Below, in pieces: positions 33,101 to 40,786 of a stretch of 64,000 bases of DNA. Numbering within the stretch: the first letter of the stretch is position 1; each line of letters starts with the position of its first letter. The notes beneath the pieces were generated by a model that was not told where the DNA came from, did no database searches, and saw only the letters and a program-made list of their open reading frames with translations. The translations under genes were made by a program, and so were the position numbers. The stretch covers positions 28,521-92,520 of the forward strand of contig NZ_JARWAC010000033.1 of the NCBI RefSeq assembly GCF_029846175.1, in the 5' to 3' direction. The stretch is from Sphaerisporangium sp. TRM90804 (lineage in GTDB: Bacteria > Actinomycetota > Actinomycetes > Streptosporangiales > Streptosporangiaceae).

Positions 33101-33443
33101 GCGGGCAGGCACGCGCGGCGATGGCGGTGGCGGCCGATGACGGGTCGTCGGCGCTGTGGGCCTCCACGGGCAGGCCGTCGGGCTGTTTGACGAGGTGCCA
33201 GGCTCCGCCGTTCGGCACGTCGACCACGGTGACGGTGACGATCAGCCGGGCGTCGGCGTAGACGTCCATCTCCGGGGGGCGCAGGACGGGCGGGTAGTAG
33301 CCCCGCCGCATGGAGAGGTGGATGCGCTCGACGGGACGGCAGCGCAGGCCGTGCGACTCCAATTCCTTCCGCAGATCGCCGAGCGCCCGGCGGTGCTCCT
33401 CGGCGGCCTCCTCCGGCATCCCGAACATCACCAGGTCGCTCAC
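33096..33443 (-). CDS. Conserved-type small protein of unknown function
   Basis: 115 residues, no membrane segment or known motif. Features include a helical N-terminus (PEEAAEEHRRALGDLRKELE), a beta-rich middle (ARLIVTVTVVDVPNGGAWHL) and a C-terminal Ala-rich helix. It overlaps the upstream unknown gene by 4 nt (ATGA), so the two are probably made in fixed ratio. They are divergent from the XRE/TPR regulator. Confidence 0.65.
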   Translation of the reverse strand: MSDLVMFGMPEEAAEEHRRALGDLRKELESHGLRCRPVERIHLSMRRGYYPPVLRPPEMDVYADARLIVTVTVVDVPNGGAWHLVKQPDGLPVEAHSADDPSSAATAIAARACPP

Positions 33444-33877
33444 GGCCGCGACCCCGGCCGGACGAGGCCGTCTCCGGCCGGGCGCCCCGTCCGCGACCGG
33501 CGCGCGGGGGCGAGGCCAGCGAGTTCGGACCCGCGCATGAGGGTGCGGAGCTCTTCCGGGGTGGCCGCTTGGAGGAGCGGTTCGCAGACCTCGGAGATGC
33601 GGGCGATGGCGTAGAAGCGGCGGGAGTAGGCCCCGTACATCACCAGCCAGCCGGGCTCAAGCAGGCCGAGTTGCTCGGCCCGAGCCCGCTGTCTCGCGTC
33701 CCAGACCTTCCGCCGCCCCTCCGGCCCCCGGTGTTCGGGCTGGGCGGCCGTCCCCCGGCGGTGGCGGCCGGCGGCCGGTCGGCGCGTGAACGGGAAGCGG
33801 GACGGCCGGGAGCAGGGCCGGGGAGGCGGCCTCTCGTGCGTCGTGCCGTCCGTCCAGGGGGATCCACGGTCGAACAT
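33440..33877 (-). CDS. Small protein of unknown function coupled to the next gene
   Basis: 145 residues. A basic Pro/Arg-rich N-terminal region (about 60 residues) leads to a compact part, RAEQLGLLEPGWLVMYGAYS then RRFYAIARI and ATPEELRTLMRGSELAGL, that looks folded. ATG 33877 is chosen because GGAG lies 8 nt upstream; ATG 33907 is in frame but lacks a site. Divergent from the XRE gene with 168 nt between them, an arrangement that suggests joint control. Confidence 0.6.
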   Translation of the reverse strand: MFDRGSPWTDGTTHERPPPRPCSRPSRFPFTRRPAAGRHRRGTAAQPEHRGPEGRRKVWDARQRARAEQLGLLEPGWLVMYGAYSRRFYAIARISEVCEPLLQAATPEELRTLMRGSELAGLAPARRSRTGRPAGDGLVRPGSRP

Positions 33878-34045
33878 CTGTCGTACTCCTGGTCGACTTC
33901 GGGGCAAGTTTGGGAACTGGCGTTCTGTATCCGACTCGTCATTTAGAGTTACCAGGAGATTCGTACGCCGCCCCGAGGCCGGGCAAGAGCTGATCGACAG
34001 CAGCGATCAACTGTCGTTTCCGGCCACCCCGGAGGGAGAAAGAGC

Positions 34046-35413
34046 ATGCCCGCACTTCGCAAGAGCAGTGACCGATACCGGTCGATGGCCACCTATTTCG
34101 GGGCCCTTATTCGCGACCTTCGCGATTCCCACGAACTGCGGGTCGGCGAGCCGCTGACGGTGTCCCTGCTGGCGTCCCGCACGGGCTACTCACCCTCGAT
34201 GATCGGCCAGATCGAACGCGGCGAGAGCCTTCCCGAGACGGGCGCCCGTGTGGCGGCACTGGACGACGCCCTCCAGGCACAGGGCCAACTGAAAACGCTG
34301 TGGCCACTGGTGCAACGTCTTGGTCACCGTCCAATGGACGAACTCAGCGCCGCGACAAACACGCTTAATCCGGGCTACCGTGAAAAAGTACCCTGCGCCC
34401 TCACCGGAGGAGACGACATGGAACGTCGCCATTTGTTCCAATTGGCCGCATGGGGACTTCTCGCCCAATCTCCGATCTTCAGCAACGGCGAGCACATCAG
34501 GCAGATGCTCGAACAAGCCCTTGGTACGGCTGAGGAGTTCACTGCGGACGACTGGGAGGCCAGGTGCGCCAACCACATGTACGCCATCCTCAACCAGCAG
34601 CCGACGATCGTGCGCGAGGCCCTCTACGTCGATCTCCTGAGCGTCCGGCAGAAGCTCATTGGAACCAGCCCCGACAAGGCCGCCGACCTACAACGGATCA
34701 CCGCGTGGATGTCCGTGATGTATGCGAACGTGCTCATGCGGCTCGGTGAGTACGGGCCTTCCCACCGATGGTTGGCCACAGCGAGACGCGCGGCGGACCT
34801 CTCAAGAGACCTCGACATGCAGGTGTGGGTTCGCGGAACGGCGGCCGTGTTCGCGCTCTACTCTCCGCTTCCACTCACAACCACGCTGACTCTCGCCGAA
34901 CAGGCGCAGTCCCTGGCGGGCGACCGGGTGACTCCCGGGCTCCTGCGCGCCGTGGCGGCCGAGGCTCAGGTACTGGCCGTCATGGGCCGACAGCGAGAAG
35001 CCGAGAACCGCCTCAACCACCTGCTCGACCTGGCTGGTCAAGCCGTCGCCGCAGAGGAGTTCAGCTGGACGGACGACGCGGTCTGGTTCACGGCGTCCTG
35101 GGTCTACTCGTACGGCGCCGAGGCCGAGAAGGCACGGGAGGCTCGCGACAACGTGCTCGCCTGCGCCCCTCGCTACCAGAGCCAGGTGAACGTACAACTG
35201 CACGAGGCCCTGTGCGTCGGCGCCGGCGGCGGCTACAACGAGGCACTGAACATCGCGACAGAGGTGATGTCCGACCTCGGCTCGGCCTATCGCACGTATC
35301 CCATGCTGTACACCGCCCGTCTGGTGCTCAACGCGGTGCCCCTAGAAGAACGACGCGCCCTGCCCGCCCTCGGCGACTACCGCAAGGCCGTGAGCACCGA
35401 TATCCGAACCTGA
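34046..35413 (+). CDS. XRE-family regulator with TPR-like C-terminal domain
   Basis: 455 residues. The N-terminal helix-turn-helix is SLLASRTGYSPSMIGQIERG (about 37-56), typical of actinobacterial XRE proteins. The remaining 350 residues are all helical with TPR-like pairs (LMRLGEYGPSHRWLATARRA, VLAVMGRQREAENRLNHLLD), a probable peptide- or protein-sensing superhelix. Local G+C is lower than in neighbouring genes. ATG 34046 has GGAGGGAG upstream. In Streptomyces such regulators (WhiJ type) work with small partner proteins; the divergent 33440/33096 pair may play this part here (inference). Confidence 0.85.
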   Translation: MPALRKSSDRYRSMATYFGALIRDLRDSHELRVGEPLTVSLLASRTGYSPSMIGQIERGESLPETGARVAALDDALQAQGQLKTLWPLVQRLGHRPMDELSAATNTLNPGYREKVPCALTGGDDMERRHLFQLAAWGLLAQSPIFSNGEHIRQMLEQALGTAEEFTADDWEARCANHMYAILNQQPTIVREALYVDLLSVRQKLIGTSPDKAADLQRITAWMSVMYANVLMRLGEYGPSHRWLATARRAADLSRDLDMQVWVRGTAAVFALYSPLPLTTTLTLAEQAQSLAGDRVTPGLLRAVAAEAQVLAVMGRQREAENRLNHLLDLAGQAVAAEEFSWTDDAVWFTASWVYSYGAEAEKAREARDNVLACAPRYQSQVNVQLHEALCVGAGGGYNEALNIATEVMSDLGSAYRTYPMLYTARLVLNAVPLEERRALPALGDYRKAVSTDIRT

Positions 35414-35484
35414 CGACTGATGGCGCTGACCAGCCCCTCGGGCAGGCGCTCGCGTTGACATCGTCGCCAGGATGGCGGATCGTC

Positions 35485-35520
35485 GTACGTATAGAGGACA
35501 AGGTCGTCCGATATACGTAC
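35485..35520. promoter_or_regulatory. 36-bp interrupted palindrome upstream of hmgA
   Basis: GTACGTATA and TATACGTAC (perfect 9-bp ends) enclose GGAC/GTCC on the same dyad axis; 14 of 18 positions of each half match. It ends 13 nt before hmgA. A TTGACA lies at 35455-35460, but no -10 box at 16-18 nt from it is convincing. Likely operator for tyrosine-catabolism control. Confidence 0.6.
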
Positions 35521-35533
35521 ACCGGGAGGCCCG

Positions 35534-36709
35534 ATGCCGTACTACCGCAGAGTCGGCGATGTGCCCCGCAAGCGGCACATCCAGTTCCGGCGGCCCGACG
35601 GTGGGCTGTACGCCGAGGAGTTGATGGGCGAGGAGGGCTTCTCGTCCGACTCGTCACTGCTGTACCACCGGTACCTGCCGACGGCCATCGTCAAGGCCGA
35701 GGCGGTCACCGAGGGCACCGGCGTCGCGCTGTCGCCAAACCTCCCGCTGTCCCCGCGTCACTTCCGCACCCAGGATCTCCCCACCGGCGGCGACCTGATC
35801 ACCGGCCGCAAGCCGCTGGCCGGGAACGGCGACGTCCGCATGTCGTACGCCGCCGCCGACCGGCCCAGCGAGCTGTACCGCGACTCCAAGGGCGACGAGT
35901 GCGTCTACGTCGCCAGTGGCAGGGTGCGCTTCGAGTCGACCTACGGCGTGATCGAGGCGGGCGAGGGTGACTACGTGGTCGTCCCGACCGGGACGATCCA
36001 CCGCTGGGTGCCGCTCGGCGGCACGACGGTCACCGCGCTGGTCATCGAGGCGTCCGGGCACATCCGGCCGCCCAAGCGCTACCTGTCGCAGCACGGCCAG
36101 TTCCTGGAGCACGCCCCGTACTGCGAGCGCGACCTGCGGGCGCCCGAGGAGCCGCTGATCGTCGAGGGCACCGACACGCCGGTGCTGGTTCGCACTCGCG
36201 GCGGCCTGACCCGGCTGACCTACGCCCACCACCCGTTCGACGTCGTCGGCTGGGACGGCCACCTCTATCCCTACGCGTTCAACATCAACGACTTCGAGCC
36301 GATCGTGAAACGCACGCACGCGCCGCCGCCCGTCCACCAGACGTTCGAGGGGCCCGGCTTCGTGATCTGCTCGTTCTGCCCGCGTCCGCTGGACTTCCAC
36401 CCCGACGCCGTGCCGATCCCGTACAACCACCACAACGTCGACTCCGACGAGTTCATGTTCTACGCCGGAGGCGACTACACCGCGCGCAAGGGCTCGGGCA
36501 TCGACGTCGGCTCGATCTCGCTGCACCCGGCCGGGTTCACCCACGGGCCGCAGCCGGGCGCGGTCGAGGCCGCGGTGGACGCCGTCGGCCGGGGCGTCAC
36601 GGTGACCAGCGAGCTGGCGGTCATGGTCGACACCTTCCGCCCGCTCGACCTCGGTGAGGCCGCGCTGGCCTGCGAGGACCCCGGATACGCGTGGACGTGG
36701 GCGCGATGA
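35534..36709 (+). CDS. hmgA: Homogentisate 1,2-dioxygenase
   Basis: 391 residues. Cupin-fold iron dioxygenase that opens homogentisate to maleylacetoacetate in tyrosine/phenylalanine degradation. Visible family motifs: HHPFDVVGWDGHLYPYAFN, HQTFEGPGFVICSFCPR, PYNHHNVDSDEFMFYAGGDY (Fe-binding region) and SLHPAGFTHGPQPG. ATG 35534 with GGGAGG upstream. The stop overlaps the start of the fumarylacetoacetase fusion gene (ATGA). Confidence 0.95.
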   Translation: MPYYRRVGDVPRKRHIQFRRPDGGLYAEELMGEEGFSSDSSLLYHRYLPTAIVKAEAVTEGTGVALSPNLPLSPRHFRTQDLPTGGDLITGRKPLAGNGDVRMSYAAADRPSELYRDSKGDECVYVASGRVRFESTYGVIEAGEGDYVVVPTGTIHRWVPLGGTTVTALVIEASGHIRPPKRYLSQHGQFLEHAPYCERDLRAPEEPLIVEGTDTPVLVRTRGGLTRLTYAHHPFDVVGWDGHLYPYAFNINDFEPIVKRTHAPPPVHQTFEGPGFVICSFCPRPLDFHPDAVPIPYNHHNVDSDEFMFYAGGDYTARKGSGIDVGSISLHPAGFTHGPQPGAVEAAVDAVGRGVTVTSELAVMVDTFRPLDLGEAALACEDPGYAWTWAR

Positions 36710-39015
36710 TCGCTCCGGGTGCCACGACCGCCCTCGGCACGCTGCTCGCCGCGCTGGTCGACGACGCCGGCATGTTCCCACCCACCAGGCTGCCGATGTC
36801 GGCGGCCCTGTCGCGCCACTACGCCGACGAGGACACCGGCGACCCCGTGCTGTCGCACCGCTTCCTCTGCCAGGCGAGCCGCCTGGAGGAGCTTCGCGCG
36901 TCGGTCACCCGGCCGATCAGGGTCGGGCTCATCGTCGATACGGCCGACCTGCCCGGCCCGTCCGCGCTGGAGGGCACACCCGAGATCACGATCGACCTGG
37001 CCGAGGTGCGGCTGCCGCCCGGCTCCACGATCGGGGAACTGCTCGCCCGCCTCGACCGGTCGGCCGCGCCGCGGCTGTTCGTCGAGGTGCCGCCCACCGG
37101 CCTGCACCAGGTGCCCGAGGGCGTCGGGCTGAAGGTGCGCTGCGGCGGGGAGACGCCCGAGCTGACGCCGAGCACGCACGAGCTGGCGGCGTTCGTCGCC
37201 ACCTGCGTGGAGCGTGGCATCCCGTTCAAGGCCACCGCGGGCCTGCACCACGCCGTCCGCCACCCCGACCCGTGCCTGGGCGCCTACCGGCACGGCTTCC
37301 TCAACCTCCTGCTGGCCGTGTGCGCCGCCGTGGAGGGCCGTGATCCGCTGCGCATGCTGGAGCTCATGGACCGGCACGAGCTGGTCGAGCGTGCCCGCGC
37401 CGTCCCGCACGACGTCGCGCGCCGGGCCAGGGAGCTGCTGGTCTCCTACGGCTCGTGCAACACCCACACCCCCGTGGACGACCTGCGCTCCCTCGGCCTC
37501 GTGGAACCCCCCGCCCAGCCCGGCGCCCCGCGAGGCGAGCGCGGCGCGACGGGCACTACTGAAGACCGGCACGGCGCGACAGGTGTGCAAGGCGGCGCCG
37601 CACGAGGCCGTCCCGGCGCGACAGCCGCCCAAGGTGAGCGCGGCGGGGACGGCGCCGCCCGTGGCGACGGCCGCCAGGGCGTGCGAAGCGCCTCGAACGG
37701 GGCGGCCGGCGGCGAGCAGGGCTCCGGCGGCGGGTTCACCGTGCGCGACAGGGAGGAGCCCGCCACGTCGAGCTGGGTGCCCGGCGCCGACGCCTCCGGC
37801 TTCGGGCTGGCGAACCTGCCCTACGGGGTGTTCTCCCGCGAGGGCGAGCCCGCCCGCGTCGGGGTGCGCATCGGCGACCACGTCCTCGACCTGGCGCCCG
37901 TCCTGCACGACGAGGTCTTCGCCGCCGCCAGCCTGAACGCCTTCATGGCGCGCGGCCGCCGGGCCTGGGCCGACACCAGGCGCCTCATCCAGCGGCTGCT
38001 CTCGGCGAGCGCCTCTGAGGCGCCCGCCAACCGCTCGGTCACCGAGCCGCACCTGCTTCCCCTCAACCGCGTGGCGCTGCACCGCCCGATCGAGGTCGCC
38101 GACTACGTCGACTTCTACTGCTCCCTGGAGCACGCGACCAACCTCGGGCGCATGTTCCGCCCCGACGAGCCGCCGCTCAAGCCCAACTGGCGGCACCTGC
38201 CGGTCGGCTACCACGGCCGGTCGGGCACGATCGTGGTCTCCGGCACCCCGATCACCCGCCCCCGGGGCCAGCGCCCGCCAGCCCCGGGCGAGACGTCCAC
38301 GGCCGTGCCGGTCCCGGCGTTCGGGGCGTCCCGCAAGCTCGACATCGAGGCCGAGCTGGGGTTCGTCGTCGGCGTGCCCACCGGCATGGGCGACCGCGCC
38401 GGCGACTTCGCCGACCACGTCTTCGGGGTCGCGCTGGTCAACGACTGGAGCGCCCGCGACATCCAGGCGTGGGAGTACGTGCCGCTCGGTCCCTTCCTCG
38501 GCAAGTCGTTCGCCACGTCGATGTCCGCGTGGGTCACGCCCCTGGAGGCCCTCGAACACGCCCGCCTGCCCGGGCGCGCCCAGGACCCCGAGCCGCTGCC
38601 GTACCTGCGCAGGCGCGAGCCGTGGGGCCTGGACATCACCATGGAGGTCGAGCTGGACGGCGAACGCGTCTCCAGCCCGCCGTACCGGGAGATGTACTGG
38701 ACGCCCGACCAGATGCTCGCGCACATGACCGTCAACGGCGCCTCGCTGCGCACGGGCGACCTGTTCGCCAGCGGCACCGTCTCGGGCGCCGAGCCCGCGC
38801 AGCGCGGGTCGCTGATCGAGATGAGCTGGAACGGCACCGACCCGCTCAAGCTCTCCGACGGCCGCACCCGCGCGTTCCTGGAGGACGGCGACACCGTGCG
38901 CATCACCGCCACCGCTCCCGGCCCCGGCGGCACCCGCGTCACGCTCGGCGAGGTCGCCGGCACCGTCCTGCCCACCCGCGAGACGCTGGACTCACCGAAC
39001 GCCGGCGCCCCCTGA
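36706..39015 (+). CDS. fahA: Unknown N-terminal domain fused to fumarylacetoacetase
   Basis: 769 residues in one open frame. Residues about 1-270 are an unassigned alpha/beta domain (LSHRFLCQASRLEELRASVT, LFVEVPPTGLHQVPEGVGLK, FKATAGLHHAVRHPDPCLGA). A low-complexity Gly/Ala/Arg linker covers about 270-350. Residues about 355-765 are a full fumarylacetoacetase (FGLANLPYGVFSREGEPARV, VDFYCSLEHATNLGRMFRP, LVNDWSARDIQAWEYVPLGP, YWTPDQMLAHMTVNG). The second half cleaves fumarylacetoacetate, the step after HmgA and isomerisation. An internal GTG (37741) could allow separate translation of the FAH part. ATG 36706 overlaps the hmgA stop. Confidence 0.85.
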   Translation: MIAPGATTALGTLLAALVDDAGMFPPTRLPMSAALSRHYADEDTGDPVLSHRFLCQASRLEELRASVTRPIRVGLIVDTADLPGPSALEGTPEITIDLAEVRLPPGSTIGELLARLDRSAAPRLFVEVPPTGLHQVPEGVGLKVRCGGETPELTPSTHELAAFVATCVERGIPFKATAGLHHAVRHPDPCLGAYRHGFLNLLLAVCAAVEGRDPLRMLELMDRHELVERARAVPHDVARRARELLVSYGSCNTHTPVDDLRSLGLVEPPAQPGAPRGERGATGTTEDRHGATGVQGGAARGRPGATAAQGERGGDGAARGDGRQGVRSASNGAAGGEQGSGGGFTVRDREEPATSSWVPGADASGFGLANLPYGVFSREGEPARVGVRIGDHVLDLAPVLHDEVFAAASLNAFMARGRRAWADTRRLIQRLLSASASEAPANRSVTEPHLLPLNRVALHRPIEVADYVDFYCSLEHATNLGRMFRPDEPPLKPNWRHLPVGYHGRSGTIVVSGTPITRPRGQRPPAPGETSTAVPVPAFGASRKLDIEAELGFVVGVPTGMGDRAGDFADHVFGVALVNDWSARDIQAWEYVPLGPFLGKSFATSMSAWVTPLEALEHARLPGRAQDPEPLPYLRRREPWGLDITMEVELDGERVSSPPYREMYWTPDQMLAHMTVNGASLRTGDLFASGTVSGAEPAQRGSLIEMSWNGTDPLKLSDGRTRAFLEDGDTVRITATAPGPGGTRVTLGEVAGTVLPTRETLDSPNAGAP

Positions 39016-39125
39016 CACACCGGGGCCCTCACACCCTGCCGGTCGTCCATATTTCGGTCTAGCTTGGGAAACAAGGAACCATCGGCACCTGATTCGCGTT
39101 TTACAGAGCAGGAGGGCCGGGGCAT

Positions 39126-39557
39126 ATGGACTCATGGATCTTCTGGCTGATACTGGCGGCGGTGCTCGGCGCGGCCGAGATCGTCACGCTGACCGCCGCG
39201 CTCGGGCTGCTCGGGGTCGCCGCCCTGCTCACGGTGGGCGTCGCGGCGATCGGCCTGCCCGTGGGAATCCAGATCGCCACCTTCATCCTGGCCTCCGGGG
39301 CCGGCCTCGTGCTCCTTCGGCCCGTGGCCCGGCGTCACCTGACCCAGCCTCCCGTTCACCGCTTCGGCATCTCGGCCATCGTGGGCAAGCCCGCCTACGT
39401 CACCAGTGAGATCACCGGCCTCGACGGCCGGGTGCGTATAGGCGGGGAGGAATGGTCGGCCCGCGCCTACGACGAGACGCTCGTGATCCCGGCCGGCGCG
39501 ACCGTGGACGTGATCGAGATCGAAGGGGCCACCGCAGTCGTCTATCCACGGGAGTAA
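39126..39557 (+). CDS. NfeD-like membrane protein
   Basis: 143 residues. Two to three helices in the first 70 residues (WIFWLILAAVLGAAEIVTL) and a C-terminal OB-fold domain (VGKPAYVTSEITGLDGRVRI, WSARA, AGATVDVIEIEGATAVVYP). NfeD proteins pair with SPFH/stomatin proteins in membrane microdomains; the SPFH gene follows after 2 nt. ATG 39126. Confidence 0.9.
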   Translation: MDSWIFWLILAAVLGAAEIVTLTAALGLLGVAALLTVGVAAIGLPVGIQIATFILASGAGLVLLRPVARRHLTQPPVHRFGISAIVGKPAYVTSEITGLDGRVRIGGEEWSARAYDETLVIPAGATVDVIEIEGATAVVYPRE

Positions 39558-39559
39558 GC

Positions 39560-40648
39560 ATGGACGCCGCACTCATCGCCGGAATAATCATCGTGCTGCT
39601 GGCGGTGTTCACCGTTCTGCGCGCCGTCCGCATCGTTCCACAGGCCCGGGCGGGCAACGTGGAGCGCCTTGGGCGCTTCTCCAGGACGCTCGGGCCCGGC
39701 CTCAACTTCGTCATCCCCTACATCGACCGCGTCCGCCCGCTGATCGACCTGCGTGAGCAGGTGGTGTCCTTCAAGCCGCAGCCGGTGATCACCGAGGACA
39801 ACCTCGTCGTCGACATCGACACCGTGCTGTACTTCCAGGTCACCGACCCGCGCGCGGCGTCGTACGAGATCGCCAACTTCATCCAGGGCGTCGAGCAGCT
39901 CACCGTGACGACCCTGCGTAACGTCGTCGGCGGCATGGACCTGGAGAAGACGCTCACCTCGCGTGACACCATCAACAGCCAGCTACGCGGCGTGCTCGAC
40001 GAGGCGACCGGCAAGTGGGGCATCCGGGTCAACCGGGTGGAGATCAAGGCCATCGACCCGCCGAGGAGCATCAAGGAGGCGATGGAGAAGCAGATGCGCG
40101 CCGAGCGTGACAAGCGCGCCGCGATCCTCACCGCCGAGGGCTTCCGGCAGTCGCAGATCCTCACGGCCGAGGGCGAGAAGCAGAGCGCGATCCTGCGCGC
40201 CGAAGGCGACCGCACGGCGGCGATCCTCAAGGCCGAGGGCCAGTCGCAGGCGATCGACGAGGTGTTCCAGGCCGTCCACCGCAACGACCCCGACCCCAAG
40301 CTGCTCGCCTACCAGTACCTGCAGATGCTGCCGCAGCTCGCCCAGGGCCCCGGCAACACGTTCTGGGTCATCCCCAGCGAGGTCACCTCGGCCCTGCAGG
40401 GCGTGTCCAAGGCGTTCACCGAGGCGCTGCCCAAGTCGGACGCGATCCGCGAGGTCACCGCGCCCAGCACCTCAGCCCGCTCGGAGGCGGCCGACGCCCA
40501 GAAGGCCGCCGAGGAGGCGATCGCCGACGCCGAGAAGAACGCCGGCCCCCGCCAGCTCGGCTCCGCCTCCCCGGTGGCCGACCCGCTGGCGGGCCTGCAG
40601 TCCAACCCGGCCAACGCCCACGACCCGGCCCGCCCCGCCAGCCCCTGA
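39560..40648 (+). CDS. SPFH/Band 7 (stomatin/QmcA-like) membrane protein
   Basis: 362 residues. One N-terminal helix (ALIAGIIIVLLAVFTVLRAV), an SPFH domain (VPQARAGNVERLGRFSRTLG, RDTINSQLRGVLDEATGKWG) and a coiled coil with four repeats of the form ILTAEGxxQS (about 192-235). The C-terminus is Ala/Pro-rich. Pairs with the NfeD-like gene in an operon, as usual for membrane-scaffold complexes that assist proteases. ATG 39560 follows GGAG, which overlaps the NfeD stop. Confidence 0.92.
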   Translation: MDAALIAGIIIVLLAVFTVLRAVRIVPQARAGNVERLGRFSRTLGPGLNFVIPYIDRVRPLIDLREQVVSFKPQPVITEDNLVVDIDTVLYFQVTDPRAASYEIANFIQGVEQLTVTTLRNVVGGMDLEKTLTSRDTINSQLRGVLDEATGKWGIRVNRVEIKAIDPPRSIKEAMEKQMRAERDKRAAILTAEGFRQSQILTAEGEKQSAILRAEGDRTAAILKAEGQSQAIDEVFQAVHRNDPDPKLLAYQYLQMLPQLAQGPGNTFWVIPSEVTSALQGVSKAFTEALPKSDAIREVTAPSTSARSEAADAQKAAEEAIADAEKNAGPRQLGSASPVADPLAGLQSNPANAHDPARPASP

Positions 40649-40707
40649 GGCGCGCCGCCGGGGCTCGTCCCGGTGAGGGAACGGCCGATGTGACGGAACG
40701 GCCATGA

Positions 40708-40741
40708 GGAAGGGGCCGGGCTTCCAAGCCCGGCCCCTTCC
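40708..40741. terminator. Strong bidirectional terminator hairpin
   Basis: GGAAGGGGCCGGGCTT and its exact complement form a 16-bp stem with a 2-nt core loop, between the SPFH gene and the convergent cellulase gene. Confidence 0.9.
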
Positions 40742-40786
40742 ATGTGCCGCGTGCCCGGCCGGCAGGGAGGCCGCACGCGGCGCGGA

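Noticed and set aside
35455..35460. TTGACA as -35 box of hmgA
   Set aside because: No -10 hexamer at 16-18 nt; kept only as a note in the palindrome entry.
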